Below are positions 1-12,057 of a stretch of DNA of 64,000 nucleotides, in pieces. Positions within the stretch are counted from its first letter, which is position 1, and each line of letters begins with the position of its first letter. A model generated the notes under the pieces. It ran no database searches. It worked only from the letters and a program-made list of their open reading frames with translations, and was not told the origin of the DNA. Location of the stretch: positions 22,332,403 through 22,396,402 of the forward strand of contig CM036243.1 in the NCBI GenBank assembly GCA_020698575.1, in the 5' to 3' direction. This DNA is from Bostrychus sinensis (lineage: Eukaryota > Chordata > Actinopteri > Gobiiformes > Eleotridae). The translations under genes and the position numbers were made by a program.

Positions 1-84
1 CAGCCCTACCCAGCTTTTATTATCCCTGATTACATTCAGAATATTCCTGCATAATAAGCATTATATAATAATAATCTCTCATAC

Positions 85-2716
85 CTTAAAGAGTTCATAG
101 AGGTCCTCTTCTAGGTCTTTGATAAAGTTTGGATCAGACAGTTTGGGCAGAACCAACTCTCGTATTTCCTGGGAAAAGGGCACTTTGGCTTGGGAAAGCC
201 ATGCCCAATAGAAAGGGTCTGTTGATAAAAAAAAATCTGAATGCATTGTGCATGTATTTTACATGATTAATATGCAAATAAGTAGTGCTTTAGCTGTGTT
301 ATACAGTGTATTCAGGCTTCTTCAAGTCATCTCATTTTGGCATTGAATGGTTATAAACAAAGATGCTTACACGCTCTCCAAGAGTCTGGATGTTTGAGGG
401 GAAATGCAAGACCATTATCTATTGCAGCCAACTTGATGATTGGATCTTTTACTACTACCCAGTCTGTGTCCTGCAAACAGAGACAAGTCCAAAATTCAGA
501 AAAGATGAAATTCAAACACTTCAAATTCAAACTCAACTTTGTGTATGACTTTGTGTTTTCTTACCCTGTTCCCTGCAGAGTCCATAGGGCAGTCATATTT
601 GAGCAGCCAGTTATCGTTTCCTCTGTCTAGAATAGTAAAGCAAAGCATTGATTAAACTCAGATTTTTGCTGGAGATTCTGTAAATATGCTGATGCTTTTG
701 TGGTTTGAGCTCTTCACTGACTAGACAGGTGCTTGTTGAAGGTACAACTTCTTAATTAGGTTTTAAATTGAAATTTCTTTCCTATACCAACTATAATAGA
801 GGGATGTGCTGAGCAATACACTTGCCTGTGTTTCTGATGATGTAATCAAGGACTACGAGCCGCTCAAATTGCAGCTGCAGCTGACGGTTGGTATTCTCAG
901 GCAAAGGCTCTGCCTCAAACCTACGCAGCCAGAAATCTGCATCCTTGTACCCATCCACAAAGAGCTGGAAAGAACCAATCTGGATATGGAAATTACAACA
1001 AAGTTGTTAGTGCTGTGTGAATAGTCAAACCAAGTGGTTATTACAGTTTATTCCCGTAAAATCCCCATATAAATTAAAAACATAGAATTTGCTTACCTTG
1101 GGAGGCAGTCCAATCCTATGGAAGCGTTGGCCCACTTTAGGCACCTTTTCCAGAGCCAGCCTCTTTCCCCGAGACTTGACCCTATCTATGGCACTGTAGT
1201 TAAAAGTTTCACTTGCCAAGTGTACGACCTAATAAATCAGAGCAAAAAAAAAAAAAAAAAAGAGAATAGTTTTATTTGCTTTACAGTAGCATATGAGTAT
1301 TGTTTGTGGATGGCTATACCTTGGTCCTGGGAACAATATTGAGTTCAAGTTTTTGGTCAACCAGGCTAGCCCCAGCCTCAGAGAGGTATCCCTGGTTAAG
1401 AACTAAACAGTCACGACCAAAACAGCATGGACAGCAGAGCTTCTGGAGCCACTTGGTCCATTTGGGGTTCAGGTGACCATAGGGCTCTTCATTCTTTGGC
1501 TTAAATACTCCAATAATCTTCTGTAAACAGCAACAGACAGAAAAGAGTAAATACAAAGAAAGGCCAATAACAGAAGAATAAACAGGGAATATGTAATTAG
1601 AGTAGCAGCAGTAATTAAGGACCTATTGTGATGACAGTTATGTTTCTGTTTCTGCAAACTCAAATTGTTTGTCATTTAAAGTAGTCAAGTAAAAAAATGT
1701 TTGTGTTCCTCTATGTTATAGATAAAAATCACATGTTGCAATATGGCCACTATGACACACATAGGTTACCCCAATTGCAACATAAAACTCACTCTTAAAA
1801 GAGAATTATATCCTCCTAGAGAGCTACCACATGACTACTAAGCACATTGGTGACTAACTTATGAGGTGGAGGGAACAGGTCACTGAATTAACAATAAAAT
1901 AGTAAATGCAAAAGTAAAAGTAAAAAAAATCTATTGCCTCCTGGTATATTCTGTATATAAACCACATTATCAGCCATGTGAAACAGACCTAAAGTTACAC
2001 TTCTCTTTTTAGAGTGGCTGAAAACCATGCAGTTAACACAACTGGGACAGGTATGTTATTTAAGATGCACTATGAGTTTCAGAAACAAAGATCAAAGTTT
2101 ACTGATGTTTATGTGACATACTTAGAGAGAGTTCAGATGAAAAACTGTAGGAAAATTACTTCCCTTTACGAGTGTTTCTCTCTTTCCTAGTTAAAGTTAT
2201 TTTTATCCTCAAGTGTTGAGATGTAAATTAAGCATGATGAAGCAATTTTGTAATCTATTTGCCATTTTATGACGGGTTGATTTGAAAAGGGAGTTTGATG
2301 CTGACACCCGTCACTGTTCAACACACAACACTACTGTTGATCTGGTGAGTTAGTCATAAGACAGCGGCTGCTCTTACCCCCTGTGAGTCTTTGACAAAAT
2401 AGCTGCCACTGGATCCCTGATAGATCCTCTCTGGGTAGAAGCCTTCCTCTATGGCTCTCTCGGCCTTTCGGATGATCTCTCTGAACTCGGGATCTTCGGG
2501 GAACTCGTTACGGTGCGGGTCCCGCGGAGAGCCCCCTCGGTCGCGGTCCAGCAGCGGTTGTCTCTCCCGACTGCGCCCTGGACTGCCAGCCGGGATCCGC
2601 ACCACGGAACCCGGCGTGCCTCCCAAAGCGCCCCGCGGGCTGGTGGGCTCCGTGGGACAGTAGCTAAAATCACCGGAGTTGCGCAGTGGAGAGACAAGCG
2701 GACTCGTCTCATCCAT
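85..2716 (-). CDS. pi4k2a: Phosphatidylinositol 4-kinase type 2-alpha, 5' seven coding exons (3' end outside window)
   Basis: Type II PI 4-kinase makes PI4P on Golgi and endosomal membranes. Coding exons on the minus strand are 2378-2716, 1320-1520, 1097-1228, 826-979, 565-626, 371-470 and 85-218. They join in frame to 374 codons, against about 479 aa in human, so the C-terminal exons lie left of the window. The start MDETSPLVSP matches the family. Residues 1-75 are Pro/Ser/Arg rich. The catalytic part shows NEFPEDPEF, GSSGSYFVKD (nucleotide loop), the palmitoylated CCPCCFGRD motif (exon 2), RGNDNWLLKYD (exon 5) and AAIDNGLAFP (exon 6). The exon 4 donor reads ACAG/gcaagt, a GC-AG intron, the other six being GT donors. 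A CCAAT box lies upstream on the divergent side. Identification is from recognisable family motifs and is very secure. Confidence 0.97.
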
Positions 2717-3360
2717 GTTTAATAGACGACGACAACTCCAGTGGTAAGAAAAGTGCAAAGACCGAAACAGAAGACGGAAATACAATAAGGTGTTTGTTGT
2801 TTTGGTGGCTAGTACAGGTGCTAGCTAACTAGGAAACAGCAAAAGAAAAATCATCTGACTGTCAGCTTCCGGGGAGAGGCGGGGTCAGCTGAGACTTAGT
2901 TTTCTGTTTTTAACCAATCAGCGCTCAGAATCATCCGTCAACAGCCTTATCCTGAAAGATGATTGGTTATAATTCTACAACCCTACGGAAGCCACGTGAG
3001 ATCCCCATCAATTAAACCTGTGGGTCATTTATAAAATCTTGTTCAGTCGTAATTGTGATAAATAATAGAACTCCTCAATAAAAAGATAACACAATCTTAC
3101 TCAGCAAAAATGGCAATGACAATAAAATGAATAAAGATTAACTATGAAGAGTATGAGTTTTTTTTTTTTCCTATATTGCCTCGCACATACATTTTACTGT
3201 AAAACATTGACAGTTGCGTTATGTTATGTCTTTAACATAAAATATAGGCTATATTTTGTCATTGTCACCACACTAAACTGTCAAGAAAAGATTGGTTAGG
3301 CAGATTTTTTTGTTTATTATTTTCATAAAGAAAACAACAAAGACTGTGACCCTGAGAGAA
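2717..3360. promoter_or_regulatory. pi4k2a upstream region with inverted CCAAT boxes
   Basis: This is the 5' flank of pi4k2a, in a divergent arrangement with pgam1. CCAAT-type motifs occur as aaccaatcagcgctc near 2912-2926 and gatgattggttataa near 2959-2973. The first 250 bases upstream of the ATG are GC-richer than the rest. No gene is seen here. Promoter use is inference. Confidence 0.4.
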
Positions 3361-3600
3361 TATTAGATTAGATTGAACTTTATTAATCTCACAGTGGAGT
3401 AAGTCACTTGTACAGGCAGCTCTTAATACAGAATAAAGTGCAGAAAGCAAGAAAAATAAAGTGAGCATGCAAACAAAAAGGTGCAATATAAATTATTTAC
3501 AAGGCAGAATATGATGAGTATGATGATATTGACAGTGGGGGGGGGGGGGGGGGGGGGGGGGGGACAAATATAAATAAATATTGCACAGTATGACTATTAA
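3361..3600 (-). repeat. LINE-type 3' tail remnant with poly-G tract
   Basis: Read on the minus strand, the segment ends with an aataaagttcaatctaatc-like tail (about 3362-3395), the usual 3' end of several fish non-LTR elements. A run of 27 G lies at 3537-3563. No coding part is left. The family name is not resolved. Confidence 0.45.
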
Positions 3601-3891
3601 GACAGTTAAAATGTACAAAATGACTTACCAGCTCTCCTATGCTAGGCCTATGTCAAAGGCCTATGTCCAGACTCTGTGTCCATTTTGAGACAGAAGTCTA
3701 ATATTTGGACACTAATATTTTTTGGTATGCATTGTTTACTTCTGTGTGCTAAGGCCTCTTCCAAGAGCATCTGGCTGTTCAGTCAGAGATAACTCATTGT
3801 TTACAATATAAGTAATAAAAAAGTACAATAAATATGCCCTTTGTCCAGCCTTTAAGATGAATAGGAGCACCATTTTTTCTTATATAGGGTC

Positions 3892-4398
3892 ATTTGTGGA
3901 CTGTAACAAAGTAAAAGTACTTAGTTACTTTACTTAAGTACAATTTTCATGTATCTGTACTTTTCGTAAGTAGATTTTACAAGGGATACTTATACTTCAC
4001 TACATTTTAGAACAAGTAATCTACATTTTGTTTGAAGTACAAAGTAGTTTGAGTTTTGTTTATTTTCTTTTTTTCTTTTTGCTGTGCCTTTATTGTAGAC
4101 ATGCAATACTCAAATATGAACGATGCAGTTAAGTAGTACTCATTAGAGAAATCAACATAATAAAAACAGAAGACCTCACCAATAGTTTTCAGTCATCATC
4201 TACAGCACTGGTTTGGTTTGTTAAATGTCATTATTAGTAAAAAGTAAATTTCCCCATCATAATACTTCAAATTCAACACATACATTAGTTGTTAAATCTG
4301 TGCAAAATACTTTTACTTTTTTACTCACAAGTACATTTTCACTCCTTTATCTGTAATTTTATTTATGTGAAGAAATTGAGTACTTCCTCCACCACTGC
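3892..4398. mobile_element. hAT-type non-autonomous element with 8-bp target duplication
   Basis: The right end reads gagtacttcctccaccactgc, the common terminal motif of a fish hAT miniature, and the interior has the usual 'acttaagtac' and 'acttttactttt' stretches. The 8 bases ATAGGGTC occur directly before (3884-3891) and directly after (4399-4406), a perfect hAT-length target site duplication. The left inverted end is degraded. There is no transposase. Confidence 0.75.
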
Positions 4399-4474
4399 AT
4401 AGGGTCGGCTGTATGTTTATAGAAAATAATAAACAGCAGTTTTTATAGTTAGTAAAAAATACATTTCTGTGCGT

Positions 4475-4788
4475 CGGAGGAGGAGGACGTGCTGTGGTGC
4501 GCATCCTTTTTTCTCCCGCCTACTCCGTCGCTCACAGATGGTCTCTGATTGGTTGAAACGCTAGAAAGAGAGGAAGAGAGTGCACTGCTAGTGATATCTG
4601 TCAAGTTCATGCTCTAAAACCCAAAAGCAAGTAAAAACCTTTTGATTCCAAAGCCCTAAAATATCATTCTGCTTCGTGGCCGTTTTGGCGACCTCAGGAC
4701 AAATCTCTGGCGACTGGGGGTGTTTTTTAAAAGCGTTCATTTACGCCAAAGTTTCCGGAAATTCACCACAGAGGACATTGGTGAGAGG
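4475..4788 (+). promoter_or_regulatory. pgam1 promoter and 5' UTR
   Basis: This is the flank of pgam1, with CpG-rich sequence at 4470-4530, an inverted CCAAT box (tctgattggttgaaac, about 4544-4559) and the leader running into the ATG at 4789. The ATG context gaggATGg has G at +4. The transcription start is not determined. Confidence 0.4.
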
Positions 4789-6235
4789 ATGGCTGCGTAC
4801 AAGCTGGTGCTGATCCGCCATGGAGAAAGCTGCTGGAACCAGGAAAACCGCTTCTGTGGTTGGTTTGACGCGGATCTCAGCGAAACTGGGGAGCAGGAGG
4901 CCACAAGAGGAGGACAGGCTTTGAAAGGTACCTGCAGTATCGTCTCGCACAAGGCCTAATCCGGGCACTCTGGCAGTCATTGGATTAAAATGCTGCATGA
5001 GACCGCTTATGCAACTAGGGTTAGAGACAAACTACTACCCACTGTGTCAGATAACAAGCAAAAATTTTCAATTGCCAGTCAACCACGCTGACACGACAAA
5101 AACTTAAATATGAAAATGCTGCTTATTAATAAAATAAACCCAGATTATTATATGAGGTGAGTCCTTAGACAAGTGCTAGTTTAGTGAAACACAATTTTTG
5201 GACTGGTAAATAATGTCTAGTCATCCTGTGAACTGCACTCACTGTCCCCACAGATGCAGTGATGCAGCATTTTGTTTTTGAAATTAAAACATGAACATGC
5301 CTTTTCTCCTCATATTTACATTTATTAAATCTTTTATTTAACACAGATGCTGGTTATGAATTTGATATTTGCTACACCTCCGTCCTGAAGAGAGCAATTC
5401 GCACTCTGTGGCTTGTCCTGGATGGCATTGACCAGATGTGGTTGCCTGTCCACCGGACTTGGCGGCTCAATGAGCGTCACTATGGTGGTCTGACTGGGCT
5501 GAACAAGGCTGAAACAGCAGCCAAACATGGAGAGGCCCAGGTCAAGATCTGGAGACGCTCTTTTGATATCCCTCCTCCACCTATGGATGAAACACATGAC
5601 TATTATCAGAAAATCAGCAAGGTGATACCTCAGTATGACAGCGGACAGTGTAATGAATTTTACAAGTGTAATGGCCCCTTATTTGCTATTGTAGGATCGA
5701 CGTTATGCTGACCTAACAGAGGACCAGCTTCCACTCTGTGAAAGTCTTAAAGACACCATCGCCAGAGCACTGCCTTTCTGGAATGAAGAGATTGTCCCAC
5801 AAATCAAAGAAGGAAAAAGGGTGCTAATTGCTGCCCATGGCAACAGTCTCAGAGGCATAGTCAAACATCTTGAGGGTAGGTACACATGTAAATAGATTAT
5901 ATGCATATAGTCTAAATGAAACGTGCATTGCGTAGCTTTGTAGTAGAGCTGTATATAAATATTTTTGAAATAACCCTTTTTATCAAATAGCCCTTCTTAC
6001 CCATTCTATTGGCTACTGAAAACAGGTTTGTATAATATATTTACCACACTTCTTTTTGTTTTCAGGTATGTCAGAAGAAGCCATTATGGAGCTTAACCTG
6101 CCCACAGGCATTCCTATTGTGTATGAGCTTGATAAAAACCTGAAACCTTTAGGGCCCATGCAGTTTCTGGGAGATGAGGAGACCGTAAAGAAGGCAATGG
6201 AAGCGGTGGCTGCTCAGGGCAAAGTTAAAAAATAG
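4789..6235 (+). CDS. pgam1: Phosphoglycerate mutase 1 (2,3-BPG-dependent)
   Basis: Converts 3-phosphoglycerate to 2-phosphoglycerate in cytosolic glycolysis. The exons 4789-4927, 5347-5621, 5695-5875 and 6066-6235 sum to 765 nt, i.e. 254 aa plus stop, exactly the human length. Visible catalytic signatures are LIRHGES (phospho-acceptor His11), NERHYGGLTGLNK (acidic residue around 89) and AAHGNSLRG (second His near 186). The C terminus is AAQGKVKK. All introns are GT-AG. Substitutions relative to mammals such as ESCWNQENRFCGW are of the kind I recall from fish paralogues, but I cannot say whether this is the 'a' or 'b' copy. The gene is complete with no disruptions. Confidence 0.97.
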
Positions 6236-6631
6236 ACCTGTTGAAAAAAACAAGGCTCAAAATGCTTTTCAGCTGAAACATTGTCAAAATGTTGTCATCC
6301 CAAATACAAATATAGTAGAAGCATAGGTGCACTTTACCAATACCCAGCATGTACACAAAAGCACAAATTGCAGTGTTTGTTGGTGAAAACAAAGGAAGAC
6401 AAAGTAAATAAAACCAGAATTAAATTTTAACCAATTGTGGCCAAACATTGTCTAAAAAGTCTTGGGACCAGTAAATGGGCATAGTTTATTTGCAAGAGCA
6501 AATTCTGCAAAATCATTCCTAATATTTCACTTTCTCCAGTCCTTTGGCAGAAGTTTTAACCTTGCTTTCTGTGTTAACCTGATACACTGCTACTGGGTCT
6601 GAGTCTGCTGAGCTGTAGAATTGTGTAAAAG

Positions 6632-6637
6632 AATAAA
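6632..6637 (+). promoter_or_regulatory. pgam1 polyadenylation signal (candidate)
   Basis: An AATAAA hexamer lies about 400 bases after the pgam1 stop codon, followed by T-rich and GT-rich sequence. Another aataaa-like site lies near 6405, so alternative 3' ends are possible. Confidence 0.45.
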
Positions 6638-6929
6638 TGTGAGTTATGTGAAAATATTCTTTCTCTTTTGTGTTATTTTACAAATTACACCTTAAAATTA
6701 TGTACTTTTAAGAATACTGACACAGGAATTGTTTATGGATTGTCCCCAAAGACTAATAACCAGAGAGCACAACCACGCATCCATAAACGCAATAACAATG
6801 GCATTATTTACAGACGAAAACGCTTTAAAATCGAAACAAATACTTTCTTTTATTGTAATCAAACGTGATGCCCTTAACAATCATGGCTGACCGGCGTCGT
6901 GCGTGCCCATTCTAGGTGACTTCTGCTTT

Positions 6930-7007
6930 AATTTTGACTGACCAATCAAAGGGCCCTCCTGTCTTACGTCACAACCAATCGCCCGAAGATCTGCTCTTCT
7001 CGAAAAC
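6930..7007 (+). promoter_or_regulatory. exosc1 promoter with two CCAAT boxes and a CRE-like site
   Basis: Just before the exosc1 ATG lie gaccaatcaaa, ttacgtcac and aaccaatcgc within about 50 bases. Closely spaced CCAAT boxes with a TTACGTCA element are typical of housekeeping promoters (NF-Y and CREB/ATF binding, by established knowledge). Binding here is inference. Confidence 0.5.
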
Positions 7008-9183
7008 ATGTCGCCCATGAAGCTGTGTGTTCCAGGTAAGTCCCGTAAATGTCTGACTATAAACGCCTTAAAAGTCGTCGATATAGTACACAAAAGTGTT
7101 TTTCAACTTTTTAAAAAATTTCATTTTTGGTACAGTGTATTTGGTTATTCTGAATAAAACGCTTGCTGTTAATCATTTCCAGGTGCCAGCGTGGGGTGGG
7201 CAATGCCTTCGAGCAAAGTTAACCTTACAGATAATTTACCTTTTAAATTGAATTATTAGAAGTCAGTAGCTTTCTGTCTGTAGCACATTAGAAGTGCACT
7301 TATGTCTTAAAAGACGTGTGTAAAATAATTAGACTGTTTGGTGCATGCTTTCGAACTTTTACTTTCCACTTGAAGTTTATCAGGAGCCCTGCCCATCGCC
7401 TGGGGCAGGACCGCAGCATTCCTTCAATTTTTTTTGACTTGGACCCCCAGTCATGAGGCGAAACGTCAAAGAGGTGTTTTAACAAGTTAAATCAGCCCGC
7501 TTTTTGGCAGTTGTTCAACGTGTCAGACTAAGAAGGATTTTTCTAATGGGTGAATCACTTGTGTTCTACTTCTGCAGTCTAACACAATAAATATGTCTGT
7601 ATTTGAATTATTTACCCGTGTGTTTACATAGAATATGAGAGATAATAAAATCTGCTAAATTTATCTTGAAAAGTCTGAAAATCTTACATATGCAAAGTTT
7701 GTCAATTATTTGCAGCTGGCTAAATTTCATATATACAAAATTTTTCAAGTCATGATAATCTTTTATATAAACTGCAAATTTCTGTGATAAGGTGCAATGT
7801 TTATAAAGCACTTCTAAACACTCTGAACATGTGCATAACAAACCAGGTTGTTAGCTGTAAAATGCTTCAACGCTCAAAATAACACTGTTTTAGTCTGGCT
7901 TTTGTCCTGAACACATTCATCTTATTCTTGTTTTCTCCAGGTGACAAGCTATGCAGTGTTGAAGACTGTATTCCTGGCACAGGAGTATATCTACGGCATG
8001 GCTACATTTACTCCTCACTAGCAGGCTATGTGCTCAGGAAAAACGAGGGAGAGGAGGTGAGGGGTGTGTCAAGCATTGAAAGCATGTCTAAAACTGTCAG
8101 CTTTGCCAAGTAATGCTGTTGCGCAATGATTTTACAGCCTGCTAGATGAAATATATGACATATTTTTGTGTTATGTCTTCAAACTGGTTTGCAGGTTATG
8201 TTTGAACTGGTCCTTTATTTTCAATGTGAATCTACATCTTGTTTTTAGTTACCTGTGATCTCAGTAGTAAGGGAAACAGAAACACAGCTGCTGCCAGATG
8301 TAGGGGCAATAGTCACCTGTAAGGTATGTTATGTAATGCTTCTTTTTGAATACCTATATGCCTTAATCTTAAATGATTTGTACAGTTTTATAAAAAAGAG
8401 ACCATCTGTCTTGCTTTGCAACAGGTTACCAGCATCAACCCAAGGTTTGCAAAGGTCCATATTCTGTATGTAGGCTCTACACCACTAAAGGACCGCTTTA
8501 GAGGGACGATCAGGTAGCTTGAAAGCACACCATTAGATGAGGTATTTGTTTGTCTTTGCTAAATTCCTAATATCTTAACAGGAAAGAAGATGTGCGTGCA
8601 ACTGAGAAAGATAAGGTGGGTGTAAATCTTCCATAAAAGATTACTGGAAACTTTCTCTGAAAAGCTATTTGGATTTTGGCAATGATTTTTCTAATGTCAG
8701 GTGGAAACCTACAAAAGCTTCAGACCTGGAGACATTGTCCTGGCCAAAGTGGTATCCTTTATCTTATAGTTTATATGAAATTATACAACATAAATTAGTG
8801 GTATTTAAAATTTGTACAATTTGAATTGGTTCTGCCAATGTGAATGTGCCAAGTGAATGAACCTTGATGTGTTGCTTCAGATTTCTCTGGGTGATGTGCA
8901 GTCTAACTACTTGTTGACCACTGCAGAGAATGAACTCGGAGTAGTAGTGGCTCACAGTGAAGCAGGTAAGACAAATGGCAGAAGAAACTTTTTTTTTTTT
9001 TCAACAAAATCATTGTAGTCTACCACTTCTACCAAACATTAGTTATGGTCTTGCATCTGTTCTTTTTTCTCCTCAGGTGCCCAAATGGTCCCCATCAGCT
9101 GGTGCGAGATGCAGTGCCCTCAAACACATGCTAAAGAGTTTCGAAAGGTGGCTCGTGTCCAGGCTGAATACCTGGAGGCTTGA
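7008..9183 (+). CDS. exosc1: Exosome complex component CSL4 (EXOSC1)
   Basis: CSL4 is a cap subunit of the RNA exosome in nucleus and cytoplasm; its S1 RNA-binding domain contributes to the entry pore. The eight exons are 7008-7035, 7941-8056, 8249-8323, 8425-8513, 8582-8615, 8701-8751, 8881-8965 and 9077-9183. They sum to 585 nt, i.e. 194 aa (human 195). The protein shows the N-terminal barrel (CVPGDKLC, GYIYSSLAGYV), the S1 part (LLPDVGAIVTCKV, NPRFAKVHILYVG, RGTIRKEDVRATEKDKVE, FRPGDIVLAKV) and the C-terminal segment NYLLTTAENELGVVVAHSEAG with MVPISWCEMQCP. All splice sites are GT-AG. It follows pgam1 by about 770 bases in the same orientation, as expected for the 10q24 gene block. The gene is complete. 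Confidence 0.97.
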
Positions 9184-9788
9184 AAGACCAAAAACCTATT
9201 TTTCTGCACAAGGAACACACAGCTTCCCCTTCTTCCCTTTCATTTGGCATTATCATATTCCTTACCAGACATCCCAGATGACTGCTGAGAGAAAGGGTTG
9301 ATGTGTACAGTATATTGTTGGCTACTTGTGGTTTCACATCTTTGAGTGTTTCATGAAGTTTCTCTTCCCATTGTATTATAATTTTGTGGTGTTGAGATCA
9401 AACTGAAAGATTATTATCACATATAACAAATGATGTAGCTACACAGGAAATTCTATCTAAATGCTGGCAATGTACGTTAACTGTAGTGCTACTGAATGGA
9501 TACAAGAGAGTATAGTACGACCGTGGTATTTGTATATCCCTTGGAGAAAGTGTAGTTTTCCAAGAAGTGCAACTACAGTGTCAGTGAAGCACTTTGAAAC
9601 TGAAGTGCTGCTTTTACAAAGTCTGACATGACCCTGGAAAACACATTCAGATCAGAGTATAGTGCTAGATTAAGCACTGTGCCCGGATCGTTGAAGTTTT
9701 ACATATGATAGTCAAATATTTCTCAAAAGTAGAAAAAACCCTTTTGTCTTTGCATTTGCAACTTTATTCAGGTGTGCTATCTGAATGA

Positions 9789-9794
9789 AATAAA
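9789..9794 (+). promoter_or_regulatory. exosc1 polyadenylation signal (candidate)
   Basis: An AATAAA followed by GT- and T-rich sequence lies about 600 bases after the exosc1 stop. The stretch between is presumably 3' UTR. Confidence 0.5.
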
Positions 9795-9839
9795 GTGACT
9801 ATCTAAAACAGTTACTTTTGTTTGGTCTAAATGTGCCTT

Positions 9840-10310
9840 TTAGCAAATGGGATGAGATATAATGCACTCACTGAGCATTCACCCAAGTTATTTCAGTTGA
9901 TACAAATGAAATATCTTCAACTGATTTCAAACTAGTGGGTCACAGCAAGGTTCATTAGTTTCAATTTCAGCTTTTTTTTTAAACTAAATTAACCTGTATT
10001 GAAAATGCATGTGCTGTATAGGTTGTAATAAAATAATTTAGAAAAAAGTGGGTCACAATAAAAAAGGTTGAAATTGGGTCCCACTGTCAGACCAATTGAG
10101 AACCACTGCCTCAAACTTTTATTTAATCCACGTTAATCCACAAATTGTTCATATAATCACTAAGAATGTTACATCCAAAAGTGACATGTACAGCAAGAAC
10201 AGGTGACATCTTTGCACACAATGTATTTTCGGAAGACTCAATCATTACACAATATTTTCCAAGGTCATAATAAGTCAAGATTAATATAATCTTGTTCATA
10301 TTTATTTCAG
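9840..10310. repeat. Intergenic spacer with hAT-like fragment
   Basis: This is the space between the convergent exosc1 and knop1. The stretch near 10050-10110 contains gggtcacaataaa and ends in ttgagaaccactg, a terminal motif seen in vertebrate hAT (Charlie-like) elements. Nothing else is recognised. Confidence 0.3.
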
Positions 10311-12057
10311 TCAGTCATCAAAGCGGATTGAGCGAGTTGCATTCACGTCAATAGAGAACTTCTTTTTAGATGGTGCTGTAAATCCAAGTCCAGCCCCCCT
10401 GTTACTGAAGTCCATTCTCCGCGAGTGGGCACGCTCAAACTCTCCCAGAAGTCCCTCTTGAAGCTGCTGTTGGTCATCCTTTCCCAGAGCCATGCTTCCA
10501 CTCACACTACTTGAAGCTGGCTGAAAACCCTTTTTGAAGCCACCCATTAAACGCAGAAACTTCTGCTGTTGTTCAGAACTCCCCAACTCAGCAGTACTCC
10601 ATTGTCCCAAACCCTAAGAAATGGTGGACACAAACAGATTACACTCATGTTATTCTGCAGAGATACTGGTGAAGCTATTAAAGCAAACACAGAATTTCTG
10701 ACTTGACACAGCAATACTTTGATTATTTTATTACTAACTGAAGGCTTTGCTGGCATCTGAGGCTGAGATGCCTGGTCAATTTCCATCTGCAAGGCTTGTC
10801 TTCTCTCCTATTAGAAACCACAATTTACATGGATTAAAAAAACAAAAAACAAAAAAACAAGCACCTTTGTAAATTCTTTATACATCTATATTTACCTGAT
10901 TGATGTTTACTTCATCAGTATTGCCAGCCTTTTCTGAAAGGAAAACCACCTCCACTTGTGATGACTCCTGAAAGTGTATAACATATTAAATATTGGTATA
11001 ATTGAAAAACTCCTTTTAAACTTTATACAGCACGTACTTCTCGATCAACCCGCTCCTCTTTGATCTTCTTTTTTGTTCCAGTATCAGCCTCAGTGCCAAC
11101 TTTGATTTCCATCTTTTTAGAGCGTTTCTTTTGTTTACCTTTGTTTGTCACTACCTCCTCAATTTCACATTCAAGCATTGAAGGTTCTATGTCTCTTTCT
11201 TCTAAAATCTTTTTTTTCTTTTTCTTCTTTGGCCCTGAATTGTCTGTTATGTCCACAAAGTCTTGTGTTCTTTTTATTTTTTTACTGTCCACAACAATAT
11301 CCATTACAATTTCAGGCTTAGATTTTTTATGTTTTTTCTCATTATTATGATTGCATTTCTCTTCAGATTTCTCTTTTTCACAGTTTGAAGCAACTTTGTT
11401 TTTTTCTTTTTTAACCTTATGTGTTATTTCTTTATCTTCTTTAGCTTTTTTCTTTTTCGTGTGTATGTTTTGAATCTGATTGCTCTCAGATAAGTCTGTG
11501 TTTACTCCATTTACTGGTAGTTTTGATTTATTTTTTAATGACTTTTTTGTTGTCACTTTTTCATTAACAGAAAAGTCCTCCTCCGCAGTCCATTTTGGTT
11601 TCTTCTTTTTACCTTTCTCCTCATTCTCTGCAACTTGTTTTTTAACTTTTTTTGCTTTCTTTGACGTTTTCTTTTCTTGTAGATTTTCAGCATCAACATT
11701 TTCAACTTTCTCAATTTTTACAATTTCTACACAAGACTCTGTCTGTAAAGACTTGTTTTTCACTTTCTTTTTCTTTTTCTGCTTCATTATCTCTTCTTTA
11801 ACCAGAGTTTGTACAGATTGAGTTTGTCCCTCATCTACAACCAGCCGTTTCTTCTTCTTTTTCTTTTTGCTGACTCCAGCATCTGGATCATCATTCACAC
11901 AATCAGTAGCAATTTTTCTTTTCTTCTTTTTCTTTTTCATATCACTGTTTTCAGCAATGTCAACCTGCATTTTTTCCTTCTTGATTATGTTTTCTGCTGT
12001 AATCTCAGATTTTTTGTCTTTCTTTTGTTTTTTAACCTTCTCTTCCTTGGTGGTCAT
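10311..12057 (-). CDS. knop1: Lysine-rich nucleolar protein 1-like
   Basis: The minus-strand exons 11038-12057, 10896-10967, 10739-10807 and 10311-10613 join in phase 0 to 487 aa. The first 340 residues are extremely basic, with repeated KKKKKKK blocks and acidic Ser/Glu spacers, as in nucleolar proteins. The C-terminal 100 residues carry the diagnostic KNOP1 block: GQWSTAELGSSEQQQKFLRL, MGGFKKGF, GAGLGF and DVNATRSIRFDD. The linker VVFLSEKAGNTDEVNIN and RRQALQMEIDQ also match the human linker. The ATG (MTTKEEK) parallels human MITKTHK. Two exons further 5' are also open in frame (see findings), so an upstream start cannot be excluded. KNOP1 lies next to GPRC5B in human 16p12, as here. The molecular function of the family is poorly known. 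Confidence 0.88.

Noticed and set aside
4720..4788. In-frame 23-residue N-terminal extension of pgam1 resembling a mitochondrial presequence (begins FFKSVHLRQSFRKF).
   Set aside because: The first codon is GTG, not ATG; the standard MAAYK start is conserved and gives the exact family length.
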